NCBI GenBank assembly: GCA_030040475.1
Contig: JASHTQ010000115.1
Coordinates: 1-21,443 of the forward strand
Length of the DNA: 21,443 nt
Reading direction: 5' to 3'
Origin: Streptosporangiaceae bacterium
GTDB lineage: Bacteria > Actinomycetota > Actinomycetes > Streptosporangiales > Streptosporangiaceae
In this document: positions 7,033-15,553 of the stretch, one piece after another
Layout of the letters: every line of letters starts with the position of its first letter
Position numbering within the stretch: the first letter of the stretch is position 1
Notes under the pieces: generated by a model
What the model saw: only the letters and a program-made list of their open reading frames with translations
Told to the model about the DNA's origin: nothing
Database searches by the model: none
Translations under genes and position numbers: made by a program

Positions 7033-8925
7033 ATGACGGCGAATTCCGGCGTCACGGGCGTGCCCGCAGGCGAGAGCCGCGCGGCAGCGGTCGGGCCGCA
7101 CTACAAGTGGATCGCGCTGTCGAACACCACGCTCGGCGTGCTGATGGTCACGATCAACCAGTCCATCGTGCTGATCGCGCTGCCCGACATCTTCCGCGGC
7201 ATCGGGCTCAACCCGCTGAGCGCGGGCAACACCAGTTACCTGCTGTGGATGTTCATGGGGTTCCTGGTCGTGTCGGCGGTGCTCGTGGTGTCGTTCGGCC
7301 GGCTTGGCGACATGTTCGGCCGGGTGCGGATGTACAACATGGGGTTCGCGATCTTCAGCGTGGCCTCGATCCTGCTGACCGTGACCTGGCAGCACGGCAC
7401 CACGGGCGCGCTGTGGCTGATCATCTGGCGGGTGGTGCAGGGCATCGGCGGCGCGTTCCTGTTCGCCAACTCCGCCGCCATCCTCACCGACGCGTTCCCG
7501 GCCGACCAGCGCGGCACCGCGCTTGGCCTGAACTCGATCGCGGCCATCGGCGGCTCGTTCATCGGGCTGCTGCTCGGCGGGCTGCTCGGGCCGGTCAACT
7601 GGCACTACGTCTTCCTGGTCTCGGCGCCCATCGGGGCGTTCGGCACCGTGTGGGCGTACTTCATGCTGCGGGACATCGGCACCAGGCGCCGGGCGCGGAT
7701 GGACTGGTGGGGCAACATCCTGTTCGCCGTCGGCCTGATCGCGATCCTGGTCGGCATCACCTACGGCCTGCTCCCGTACGGCGGGCACCCGATGGGCTGG
7801 ACCAACCCGTGGGTGCTCGGCGCGATCTTCGGCGGGGTCGTCGCGCTGCTCGCGTTCGGCTACGTGGAGACCAAGGTGGCCGAGCCGCTCTTCCGGCTGT
7901 CGCTGTTCCGGCTCCGGGCGTTCGCGGCCGGCAACAGCGCCAACCTGCTGATGGCGCTCGGCCGCGGCGGCATGCAGTTCATGCTGATCATCTGGCTGCA
8001 GGGCATCTGGCTGCCGCTGCACGGATACAGCTTCAGCCAGACCCCGCTGTGGGCCGGCATCTACCTGGTGCCGCTGACTGCCGGCTTCCTCGCCTCGGCG
8101 CCGCTGTCCGGCGTGCTGTCCGACAGGTACGGGGCCAAGGCGTTCACGACCGGCGGGGCGCTGCTGGCCGCGGCGAGCTTCGTGCTGCTGATCTTCCTGC
8201 CTGTCGACTTCTCCTACTGGGTGTTCGCGCTGATCATCGCGCTTAACGGCTTCGGCTCCGGGCTGTTCGCCTCGCCGAACCGGGCCGAGATGATGAACTC
8301 CCTGCCCGCCAACCAGCGCGGCGTCGGCAGCGGCATGATCGCGACGTTCATGAACACCTCGTTCGTGCTGTCGATCGGGATCTTCTTCTCGCTGATGGTG
8401 GCCGGGCTGTCCAGCTCGCTGCCGTCGGCCATGTCCAGCGGCCTGGTCGCGCAGGGCGTCCCGGCCGCGGCCGCGACGCAGCTCTCCCACCTGCCGCCCA
8501 TCGGCGTGCTGTTTGCCGCGTTCCTCGGCTACAACCCGATCAAGCAGCTGCTCGGCCCGCTGCTCGGGCACCTTCCTGCCGGGCACGCGGCCTACGTGAC
8601 CGGACGCCAGTTCTTCCCGCACCTGATCACCAGCCCGTTCCACGACGGCCTGGGAGTGGCGTTCGCGTTCGCGATTGCCGCGAGCGCGATCGCCGCGGTG
8701 GCCTCGCTGCTGACCGGAAGCCCCAAGCGACCCGGCGCGGCGGCCGCGGCGGCCGCGGCGGCCGAGCCGCTCGGCGCGGAGCTGGCGGCGGTGAGCGCGG
8801 AGGGCGACTTCGAGCCGACCGAGCTGGTCGTCCCGCTCCCTGCCGAGCCGCTCGGCAACGGAGATGCGCGGCCGGCGGCCGAGTCCAGGGCCGCCGGCGC
8901 CCGGCCCGACGACGAGACACGCTGA
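7033..8925 (+). CDS. MFS exporter, DHA2 (EmrB/QacA) type
   Basis: This 630-aa major facilitator protein is probably a proton-coupled drug or metabolite exporter with 14 transmembrane helices. TM1 contains ALSNTTLGVLMVTINQSIVLIALPDI, the DHA2 hallmark with the D/N-Q charge site. Motif A is GRLGDMFGRVRMYN after TM2, and RVVQGIGGAFLFANSAAIL is the TM4 segment. A second motif A-like GVLSDRYGAK occurs in the C half. The loop before the last helix is long. A soluble tail of about 60 residues, opening with an Ala run, ends the protein. I use the ATG at 7033; a TTG at 7003 would add 10 residues. No regulator is adjacent, so substrate is unknown. Confidence 0.92.
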   Translation: MTANSGVTGVPAGESRAAAVGPHYKWIALSNTTLGVLMVTINQSIVLIALPDIFRGIGLNPLSAGNTSYLLWMFMGFLVVSAVLVVSFGRLGDMFGRVRMYNMGFAIFSVASILLTVTWQHGTTGALWLIIWRVVQGIGGAFLFANSAAILTDAFPADQRGTALGLNSIAAIGGSFIGLLLGGLLGPVNWHYVFLVSAPIGAFGTVWAYFMLRDIGTRRRARMDWWGNILFAVGLIAILVGITYGLLPYGGHPMGWTNPWVLGAIFGGVVALLAFGYVETKVAEPLFRLSLFRLRAFAAGNSANLLMALGRGGMQFMLIIWLQGIWLPLHGYSFSQTPLWAGIYLVPLTAGFLASAPLSGVLSDRYGAKAFTTGGALLAAASFVLLIFLPVDFSYWVFALIIALNGFGSGLFASPNRAEMMNSLPANQRGVGSGMIATFMNTSFVLSIGIFFSLMVAGLSSSLPSAMSSGLVAQGVPAAAATQLSHLPPIGVLFAAFLGYNPIKQLLGPLLGHLPAGHAAYVTGRQFFPHLITSPFHDGLGVAFAFAIAASAIAAVASLLTGSPKRPGAAAAAAAAAEPLGAELAAVSAEGDFEPTELVVPLPAEPLGNGDARPAAESRAAGARPDDETR

Positions 8926-9219
8926 GGTGGCCACGCGGCGGGAGACCCGGCCGCGCGAGTCGGGGTCGGCCACCGGCCGGCCGGCCGTAGGCTTAGGAGG
9001 CAAGCTTGGGTACCGGCCCGTCCGGAGGTCGCGAACCTGCCAACCGATCTTGGCGACCGGGCGGTATCCTGCGGATGAGGGGTGGGTGAACACGTACCCC
9101 GTCGCGTCCAGGAACCCGAAGTGACCACAGCGCCGGCGGGGCGGGCGATGGATGCCTGAAAGGTCCTGAAGGCCCCGGAACCCGCAGATGTCGGTGCGCT
9201 ACCCGAGGAGACCAGCCGC
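8926..9219. other. Leader region of glmU
   Basis: 294 bp without a gene. TATCCT at 9065-9070 is a fair -10 box but has no good -35. GGGGT and ACCCC arms at 9078-9101 could form a small hairpin. No known riboswitch class is recognisable. GAGGAG at 9205-9210 is the ribosome binding site of glmU. Confidence 0.4.
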
Positions 9220-10710
9220 GTGAGCAAACCTCGCCCGGTCGCTGTCATCGTCCTTGCCGCAGGCGAGGGCACCCGGATGAAATCGCGAATCCCGAAGGTG
9301 CTGCACACCTTGTGCGGCCGCAGCATGATCGGCCACGTGCTCGCCGCGGCCGGCGAACTAGACCCGCACCGCCTCGTCGTCGTGGTCGGCCACGGCGGGG
9401 ACCAGGTCGGCGCGGAGGCCGCCAGGCATGCGCCCGGCGTGTGCGTGGTGGTGCAGGAGCGGCTCGCCGGCACCGGCCACGCCGTGCGCATGGTGATCGA
9501 GGAACTCGGTGCCCAGCAGGGCATCGTGGTCGTGACCTACGGTGACATGCCGCTGCTGCGGGGTTGCACGCTGGACGCGCTCGTCCAGCAGCACGCCGCC
9601 GCGGGCGACGCGGTGACCGTGCTCACCGCCCGGGTCGCCGATCCGTACGGCTACGGGCGGATCGTCAGGGAGGCCGACGGATCCCTCTCGGAGATCGTCG
9701 AGGAAGCCGACGCCACCGCGCGGCAGCGGGCCATCGACGAGATCAATACCGGCTGCTACGCCTTCGACGGGATCCTCCTCGCCGACGCGGTGAAGCGGGT
9801 CGCCAGCGACAACGCGCAGGGCCAGGAATACCTCACCGACGTGGTCGCGATCATGCGCGGTGACGGCCATCGGGCGGGCACGGTCCTGGCCGCCGATCCG
9901 GCCGAGACCCAGGGCGTGAACGACCGGTTGCAGCTCGCGCAGGCACGCCGCAGCTACAACGACCGGCTGCTCGATGCGTGGATGCGCTCCGGGGTAACGA
10001 TCGTGGACCCCGCGACGACCTGGATTGACGTCGGCGTCGTGCTGGGCGAGGACGCGGAGATCCTGCCCGGGACCTACCTGGAGGGGCGCACCACGATCGG
10101 CCCGGGGGCGCGGATCGGCCCGGACTGCACGCTGCGGGACACGTCGGTAGCGGCCGACGCGAGGGTCTGGTACGCGACCTGCGTGTCGGCCGAGATCGGG
10201 GCCGGCGCCGACGTCGGGCCCTATGCCTACCTGCGGCCAGGCACCCGGATCGGCGACGGTGCCCACATCGGCTGCCATGTGGAGCTGAAGAACTCCTTCG
10301 TCGGAGCCGGCGCGAAGGTCCCGCACCTGTCCTACGTCGGAGACGCCGACATCGGCGAGCGCGCCAACATCGGAGCCGCCACGATCTTCGCCAACTACGA
10401 CGGCGCGGCCAAGCACCGCACGACCGTGGGGGCGCACGCCTTCACCGGCAGCGACACCGTGCTCGTCGCGCCGGTGACGATCGGGGACGGTGCCTATACC
10501 GCGGCCGGCTCGGTGATCGCCGAGGACGTGCCCCCGGGCGCGCTTGGCGTGGCCCGCGGCAGGCAGCACAACTCCGGGGGCTGGGTCGAGCGCAGACGCC
10601 CCGGCTCGGCTGCCGCCGCGGCGGCCGCGCGCGCCGGCGACCCGGAATCGGCAGGGGGGCCTTCCTCGCACGAGGGTCAGAATGAGGGTGAGGCGGCGCG
10701 AGGCACATGA
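9220..10710 (+). CDS. glmU: Bifunctional UDP-GlcNAc pyrophosphorylase / GlcN-1-P acetyltransferase
   Basis: This cytosolic enzyme makes UDP-GlcNAc for peptidoglycan in two steps: acetylation of glucosamine-1-phosphate, then uridylyl transfer. The N-terminal uridyltransferase domain (1 to about 230) has the signature VLAAGEGTRMKS and the YGDMPLL metal-site segment. The left-handed beta-helix acetyltransferase domain (about 255-450) shows hexapeptide repeats, the catalytic-His segment KVPHLSYVGDA (H369) and NYDGAAKHRTTVG. A tail of about 40 residues rich in Ala, Gly and Glu follows, as in other actinobacterial GlmU. Start GTG with GAGGAG 9 bp upstream. The stop overlaps the prs start (ATGA), so the two are translationally coupled. 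Confidence 0.97.
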   Translation: MSKPRPVAVIVLAAGEGTRMKSRIPKVLHTLCGRSMIGHVLAAAGELDPHRLVVVVGHGGDQVGAEAARHAPGVCVVVQERLAGTGHAVRMVIEELGAQQGIVVVTYGDMPLLRGCTLDALVQQHAAAGDAVTVLTARVADPYGYGRIVREADGSLSEIVEEADATARQRAIDEINTGCYAFDGILLADAVKRVASDNAQGQEYLTDVVAIMRGDGHRAGTVLAADPAETQGVNDRLQLAQARRSYNDRLLDAWMRSGVTIVDPATTWIDVGVVLGEDAEILPGTYLEGRTTIGPGARIGPDCTLRDTSVAADARVWYATCVSAEIGAGADVGPYAYLRPGTRIGDGAHIGCHVELKNSFVGAGAKVPHLSYVGDADIGERANIGAATIFANYDGAAKHRTTVGAHAFTGSDTVLVAPVTIGDGAYTAAGSVIAEDVPPGALGVARGRQHNSGGWVERRRPGSAAAAAAARAGDPESAGGPSSHEGQNEGEAARGT

Positions 10711-11684
10711 GCGGAATCATCGCACCGAACGCGAAGCAGATGCTGCTCGTCTCCGGCCGGGCATTCCCCGAGCTGGCCGAGGAGGTGGCGTCCTGCCTGG
10801 GCATCGAGCCCACGCCGACGAAGCTGTTCGACTTCGCCAACGGCGAGATCTTCGTCCGTTACCTCGATTCGGTACGCGGCTGCGACGTGTTCGTGCTGCA
10901 GAGCCACACGTCGCCGATCAACCAGTGGATCATGGAGCAGCTGATCATGGTCGACGCCCTCAAGAGGGCCTCGGCCAGGCGCATCACCGTCGTCGCGCCG
11001 TTCTTCGGCTACGCCAGGCAGGACAAGAAGAACCGCGGCCGCGAGCCCATTTCTGCGCGGCTGATGGCGGACCTGTTCGCCACCGCGGGCGCGGACCGGC
11101 TGATGGCCGTCGACCTGCACACCGCCCAGATCCAGGGCTTCTTCGACGGGCCCGTCGACCACCTGTTCGCGCTGTCGATCCTGGCCACCTACATCGAGAA
11201 GAAGCTGGACGTCAGCCAGGTCACGGTGGTGGCGCCGGACGCCGGCCGGGTGCGAGTCTGCGAGCGGTGGACGGACCGGCTCGGCTGCCCGCTGGCCATC
11301 ATCCACAAACGGCGCGACCCGGACGTGGCCAACCAGGTCAGGATGTTCCAGGTGGTCGGCCAGGTGGTCGGCCGCACCTGCATCCTGGTGGACGACATGA
11401 TCGACACCGGGGCGACGATCGCCAAGGCGGCGGAGGCGCTCTTCGAGCAGGGCGCGGACCGGGTCATCGCCACGGCGACGCACGGGGTGCTGTCCGGCGC
11501 GGCCGTGGACGTGCTGAAGAACTCGAGGATCAGCGAGATCATCATCACGAACACGCTGCCCGTCCCGCAGGAGAAGCGGTTCGACAAGCTGACCGTGCTG
11601 TCGATCGCGCCGCTGCTCGCGCGCGCGATCAACGAGGTATTCAGCGACGGCTCCGTGACCAGCCTCTTCGACGGCCGGAGCTGA
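10707..11684 (+). CDS. prs: Ribose-phosphate pyrophosphokinase (PRPP synthetase)
   Basis: This enzyme converts ribose-5-phosphate and ATP to PRPP for purine, pyrimidine, His, Trp and NAD synthesis, and in actinobacteria for arabinan precursors. The 325-aa class I form shows FANGEIFVRY, the flexible loop FGYARQDKKNRGREPIS, the catalytic VDLHTAQIQGFF (H138) and the PRPP loop ILVDDMIDTGATI (near 229). Length is normal. It overlaps glmU by 4 nt. In many actinobacteria prs is followed within one or two genes by rplY and pth; here 5 kb of accessory DNA lies between. The last codons fall in a 15-bp tandem repeat that copies the stop region. Confidence 0.97.
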   Translation: MSGIIAPNAKQMLLVSGRAFPELAEEVASCLGIEPTPTKLFDFANGEIFVRYLDSVRGCDVFVLQSHTSPINQWIMEQLIMVDALKRASARRITVVAPFFGYARQDKKNRGREPISARLMADLFATAGADRLMAVDLHTAQIQGFFDGPVDHLFALSILATYIEKKLDVSQVTVVAPDAGRVRVCERWTDRLGCPLAIIHKRRDPDVANQVRMFQVVGQVVGRTCILVDDMIDTGATIAKAAEALFEQGADRVIATATHGVLSGAAVDVLKNSRISEIIITNTLPVPQEKRFDKLTVLSIAPLLARAINEVFSDGSVTSLFDGRS

Positions 11685-11719
11685 AGTGCCCGGAGCTGAA
11701 GTGCCCGGAGCTGAAGTCG
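11675..11719 (+). repeat. Three tandem 15-bp units across the prs stop
   Basis: CCGGAGCTGAAGTGC occurs three times head to tail, the last unit ending CG instead of GC. The first unit contains the prs stop codon (TGA), so each unit repeats a stop in the same phase. It is recent slippage or a short duplication; loss or gain of a unit would not alter the protein. Confidence 0.85.
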
Positions 11720-11740
11720 GGGTTCTGGCGGCCGTGCCGA

Positions 11741-11880
11741 CGGCTGCGGGCGGTCCCGGCCACATGGCCGCTCCCCAGGCCCCCCCGGCCCGGGCCAGGA
11801 CCGCCCCCAGCGGCTGCGGGCGGTCCTGGCCACAAGGCCGGCCCCTCCCTCCCCCACCAAGGGCCAGGACCGCTTCCCGC
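11741..11880. repeat. Two 70-bp units with internal inverted repeats
   Basis: CGGCTGCGGGCGGTC begins at 11741 and again at 11811; each 70-bp unit ends near an inverted copy (GGGCCAGGACCGC). Middles differ strongly (C-rich filler), ends are conserved, so selection or amplification acts on the arms. The four arms can pair in several ways, within a unit or across the unit border. It looks like a REP-like or BIME-like intergenic element behind prs. Confidence 0.7.
11793..11831. terminator. 14-bp perfect stem behind prs
   Basis: GGCCAGGACCGCCC pairs with GGGCGGTCCTGGCC around an 11-nt loop. It spans the border of the two 70-bp repeat units. It is a likely terminator of the glmU-prs operon, without a U-tract. 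Confidence 0.6.
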
Positions 11881-12090
11881 CGCACCCACCCCGCTAGGCG
11901 AGCGGGCGTTTCAAAGGGCGCCGGGTCGGACGGCGCCCCCGTTGCCGTCCGGCGCGACTAGCACTCGCCGTGGGCTCCGTTGCCGAGGCGAATACCGACA
12001 TACTTGTAGAGATGGTTTACGTCCCAATTGAGTCGTGATTAAGTGAAATCTTCGAACGGCCCTGCGTTGCCGGAGGCGTGATCCCGGGGA
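11881..12090. other. Upstream region of the SARP gene
   Basis: About 210 bp with no gene. The 12000-12055 segment is clearly more AT-rich than its surroundings and probably holds the promoter, but I cannot assign a clear -35/-10 pair. GGGGA (12084-12088) precedes the ATG pair at 12091 and 12094. Confidence 0.4.
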
Positions 12091-15006
12091 ATGATGAGGT
12101 TCCGGCTGCTCGGACCGCTTGAGGTCCGGGCCGGAGAAGACTGGCAGGGGATCGGAGCCCCGAAATGGCGTTCCGTCCTGGCTGCCTTGCTGATCAACGC
12201 TGGGCAGGTTGTGCCCGCCGACGTCCTGATCAACGAGGTGTGGGGGGACGCGCCGCCGGATACGGCCGCCAATCTGATCAGCATCTACGTGCTCCGGCTG
12301 CGCCGGCTCCTCGGCGACGCCGACAGCGGCCTGCTGGTCACCCGGGCACCCGGCTACCAGCTCCGGCTGGCCGCCCGGGATACCGACGCCCAGCTGTTCG
12401 AGATCATGGTGCGGGACGGCAGGCGCACGTTCACCGCCGGCGATGCGGAGGGCGCGGCCAAGGCGCTCACCGAGGCGCTCGACCTCTGGCACGGCAAGCC
12501 GCTGGCCGACGTGCCCGCGACGGCGCTTGTCGAAGCCGAGGCGGACAGGCTCGCCGCGCTCCGCCTTGACGCCATCGAGCTGCGGATCACCGCCGAGCTC
12601 GGCTGCGACGGACACGCTCAGGCCGTACCCGAGCTTCGCCGGCTGCTGGCCGACAACCCGCTGCGAGAGGCCCTGTGGCTGTTGCTGATGCAGGCCCTCG
12701 ACGGCGCGGGCCGGCACGCGGAGGCGCTCGAGGTTTACGGCCGCGCGCGCGCCGCGATCGCCGACGAGCTCGGCGTCGACCCCGGTCCCGAGCTGCGCCA
12801 GTTCCACGCCCGGCTGCTGGCCAAGGACAGCACGGTCGTTCCCGGCAGCATCTCCGGCGGCACGATCGCGGCGCGGGCCCGAGCGCAGGAACCGGCCTCC
12901 CGCGGGCAGCAGGGGGCGAAGGCGCCGTCTGGTACCGAAGCGCCGCGGGCACCCGCGGCGCCGGCGGGCCGGCGCCCGTCGGTACCCACCCCGGCGCAGC
13001 TGCCCGCCGACATAGCCGATTACACCGGCCGCGATGAGCAGGTACGGCGGCTGGGCGAGATGCTGACGGGCGCGGCCGGCCACGTCGATCCCGGCGCGGT
13101 CCGGATCGCCGTGGTCGCCGGCTCGGGCGGGCTCGGCAAGACCTCGCTGGCGGTGCACGCGGCGCACCGTGTCCGCCGCAAGTTCCCCGACGGCCAGCTG
13201 TACGTGGACCTGCTCGGCGCGACCGCGCACCCGCTCTCGCCGGCGGACGTGCTCGCCAGATTCCTGCGCGACCTTGGCGTGGACGGCAAGGACGTGCCCC
13301 TCGACGAAGACGAGCGCGCGGCCAGGTACCGCAGCGCGGTGGTCGGCCGGCGGATGCTCGTCGTGCTCGACAACGCGCGCGACGCCGCGCAGGTCAGGCC
13401 GCTGCTGCCGGGCACCGCGTCGTGCGCCGTGCTGGTTACCACCCGGAGCCGGATGCCGGACCTGGCCAGCACCAAGCTGGTCGACCTGAACGTGCTCGAC
13501 GAGCGCGAGGCGCTGGCCATGTTCACCAAGGTGGTCGGGGAGGAACGCGCCTCGGCGGAGCCCGAGGCCACCGCCGACTTGCTGCAGGCCTGCGCCGGCC
13601 TGCCGCTGGCCATCAGGATCTGCGCCGCCCGCCTGGTCACCCGCAGTGGCTGGACGATAAGAAGGCTGGCCGACAGGCTCGGCGACGAGCGTCGGCGGCT
13701 GGATGAGATGAGGGCTGGCGATCTGGCGGTCCGGGCCAGCTTCGAGGTCAGCTTCACCAGCCTGGCCGCCCGCGACAACTCCGGCGGACTGGACCCGGCC
13801 CGCGCGTTCTGCCTGCTCGGCCTGTGGAACGGGCCGTCGATCTCATCGGCCGCGGCGACCGCCCTGTTCGGCATCGCCGACGATATGGCCGAAGACGCGC
13901 TGGAGACGCTGGTGGATGCGCATCTGCTGGAGTCCGAGGCGCCCGACATGTACAAGTTCCACGACCTGCTCCGGGTCTATTCTTCCGAACGCGCCGGGGC
14001 TGACCTGCCCGCGGCTGACCGGGAGGCCGCGGCCGGCCGCCTGCTCGACTGGTATACGCGCACCGCCGACGCCGCCGCCCAGGTCATCTCGCCGTACCGC
14101 TACAACGTGCCGCTCGCCGCCGGCCCGGAAGGGTCGTCGCCACCCAGCTTCGCCACCGTGGACGATGCCCTCGAGTGGTATGACCAGGAACGAGTCAACG
14201 TGGTAGCCGCGACGCGCCAGGCCGCCGCGTCCGGTTTGCACGAGATCGCCTGGCGGCTGCCCGCGTCCCTGTTCAGCATGTTCAGCCGCCGCGGCAACTG
14301 GGCGGACCTCTTCGCCACGCATCGGATCGCACTGGAAAGCGCCCGCCAGGCGGGCGGCCGCCAGGGCGAGGCGTGGGTGCTGAACAACCTTGGCAACGCC
14401 CTCGGGCTCAGCCGCGAGGCCGAAGGCATCCGGTACCTGGAGCAGGCGCTCGAGATCCGGCGCGAAATCGGCGATCGCCTGGGTGAGGCGCAGACGGCCA
14501 ACAACCTGGGCGACGCCTACGCGGTTCTCGGGCGGGCTGACGAGGCTCTGGACCTGCTGCGGCGGGCCCTGGACCTTGACCGCGCCGTCGGATACCGGTA
14601 CGGCGAGGGCGTTGCGCTGAACAACCTGGGTGAGTACTTCCTTGACCTGAGCCATCCCGAGGAGGCCATCGAGTACCTGCTGCAGGCCCGCGCGACGTTT
14701 ACCGAGATCAAGACCCCACACGGTCTTGGCTACGCCCTGCACAACCTAGGGCGTTGCTACCTCGCCCTGGGACGGGACGGCGAAGCCCTGGACTGCCTGC
14801 GCCAGGCACTGGTGGTCTACCAGTCCACGGGCGACCGGCGTCGGCAGGCCCGCACGCTGAGATTCCTCGGCACCGCGCAGAATCGTCTTGGCATGGCGGC
14901 CGAGGCCCGTGAATCATTGACGCAGGCAGCGGCGATATTTGACGACCTCGGTGACCTCTCGCAAGCTGCCGAAGCCCGCGCCGAGCAGGCGATCTCCGGC
15001 ATTTGA
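12091..15006 (+). CDS. AfsR/SARP-family regulator with NB-ARC and TPR domains
   Basis: This is a 971-aa transcriptional activator of the large SARP type. An OmpR-like winged helix (1 to about 95; FRLLGPLEV, then NLISIYVLRLRRLLGD) is followed by the bacterial transcriptional activator domain (about 95-245; DLWHGKPLADVP, ELGVDPGPELRQFH). After an Ala/Pro-rich linker comes an NB-ARC STAND ATPase with P-loop GSGGLGKTSL (from about 344), Walker B MLVVLDNA (near 420) and a CAGLPLAIRI motif. The last 220 residues are TPRs (LNNLGNALGLSREAEG and similar units). This is the full-length AfsR architecture, with ATP binding and TPR sensing expected. ATG at 12091 and 12094 are both possible. It heads the accessory block, so the small genes behind it are its obvious candidate targets. 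Such regulators commonly control secondary metabolism, but no biosynthetic enzymes are in view. Confidence 0.93.
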   Translation: MMRFRLLGPLEVRAGEDWQGIGAPKWRSVLAALLINAGQVVPADVLINEVWGDAPPDTAANLISIYVLRLRRLLGDADSGLLVTRAPGYQLRLAARDTDAQLFEIMVRDGRRTFTAGDAEGAAKALTEALDLWHGKPLADVPATALVEAEADRLAALRLDAIELRITAELGCDGHAQAVPELRRLLADNPLREALWLLLMQALDGAGRHAEALEVYGRARAAIADELGVDPGPELRQFHARLLAKDSTVVPGSISGGTIAARARAQEPASRGQQGAKAPSGTEAPRAPAAPAGRRPSVPTPAQLPADIADYTGRDEQVRRLGEMLTGAAGHVDPGAVRIAVVAGSGGLGKTSLAVHAAHRVRRKFPDGQLYVDLLGATAHPLSPADVLARFLRDLGVDGKDVPLDEDERAARYRSAVVGRRMLVVLDNARDAAQVRPLLPGTASCAVLVTTRSRMPDLASTKLVDLNVLDEREALAMFTKVVGEERASAEPEATADLLQACAGLPLAIRICAARLVTRSGWTIRRLADRLGDERRRLDEMRAGDLAVRASFEVSFTSLAARDNSGGLDPARAFCLLGLWNGPSISSAAATALFGIADDMAEDALETLVDAHLLESEAPDMYKFHDLLRVYSSERAGADLPAADREAAAGRLLDWYTRTADAAAQVISPYRYNVPLAAGPEGSSPPSFATVDDALEWYDQERVNVVAATRQAAASGLHEIAWRLPASLFSMFSRRGNWADLFATHRIALESARQAGGRQGEAWVLNNLGNALGLSREAEGIRYLEQALEIRREIGDRLGEAQTANNLGDAYAVLGRADEALDLLRRALDLDRAVGYRYGEGVALNNLGEYFLDLSHPEEAIEYLLQARATFTEIKTPHGLGYALHNLGRCYLALGRDGEALDCLRQALVVYQSTGDRRRQARTLRFLGTAQNRLGMAAEARESLTQAAAIFDDLGDLSQAAEARAEQAISGI

Positions 15007-15109
15007 CGGGAAACCCGATAGCCCGGTGTCGCGCCGGATACGATGCTGCCCGTCTGCCCCGGCACTTAATCCCGCTGGCTCCGGGGGCCAGGAAAACGAG
15101 AGGACCATC

Positions 15110-15337
15110 ATGGGGAATGCAGCGTTCGTCGAGGAGTTGGCTGGCATCGACGAGCTCGAGGAGCTCTACGAGCTGACCGCGAGCGAGAGCGAGCCCGACG
15201 ACGACGATTACGACGACGACGACGAAGATGACGACGACGACGAAGATGACGACGAGGACGACGACGAGGACGAGGACGACGACGGCGATGAGGGCATGCC
15301 GTCTGAGGACGACCCCGAGGGAATGCCGTCCGAGTAA
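15110..15337 (+). CDS. Polyacidic 75-aa protein, unknown function
   Basis: An ATG with GAGAGGA 5 bp upstream opens a 75-codon frame ending at a strong hairpin. The N-terminal 28 residues are ordinary and amphipathic (FVEELAGIDELEELYELTAS). Residues 30-62 are almost only Asp and Glu with one Tyr and few Gly. The C-terminus carries the repeat EGMPSE twice. There is no Lys or Arg, no Cys, no signal peptide and no membrane segment, so the protein should be strongly anionic and cytosolic. It lies 103 bp behind the SARP gene, in the position that afsS holds behind afsR, but its sequence does not resemble AfsS. The leader-like start recalls some peptide precursors, yet the acidic half has no modifiable Ser, Thr or Cys run and no modifying enzyme is near. 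DNA mimicry or metal binding are guesses only. Confidence 0.7.
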   Translation: MGNAAFVEELAGIDELEELYELTASESEPDDDDYDDDDEDDDDDEDDDEDDDEDEDDDGDEGMPSEDDPEGMPSE

Positions 15338-15347
15338 CGTCACCGGC

Positions 15348-15389
15348 CGGGCGCGTGCGGAGCAGGACGTCCTCGCCCGCACGCGCCCG
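15348..15389. terminator. Strong hairpin behind the polyacidic gene
   Basis: CGGGCGCGTGCGG pairs perfectly with CCGCACGCGCCCG (13 bp) around a 16-nt loop that itself holds AGGACGTCCT. It starts 10 bp after the stop codon and separates the SARP/polyacidic unit from the sigma gene. Confidence 0.75.
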
Positions 15390-15553
15390 CGCCCTACCTA
15401 GCAGATTCCCGCGGCAATTATTTTTCGGTTCGGGGTCACGCTCGGCAGGGTTTATTGCACCTTAGCCATAGGAGCCTGTCGTCACGGACGGGGGAACATC
15501 TCCAGGCCGTGACATATCGGCGGCCAGGTGAAAACCCGGAAGAGGTGAACGTC

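Noticed and set aside
8926..9219. Riboswitch before glmU
   Set aside because: No conserved core of any class I know (glmS, c-di-AMP, c-di-GMP) is recognisable; only a weak hairpin is seen.
15110..15337. Polyacidic protein as a RiPP precursor or AfsS homologue
   Set aside because: There is no Ser/Thr/Cys-rich core and no modifying enzyme nearby; the AfsS repeat pattern is absent. Only position and a loose MP-S/A-E similarity remain.
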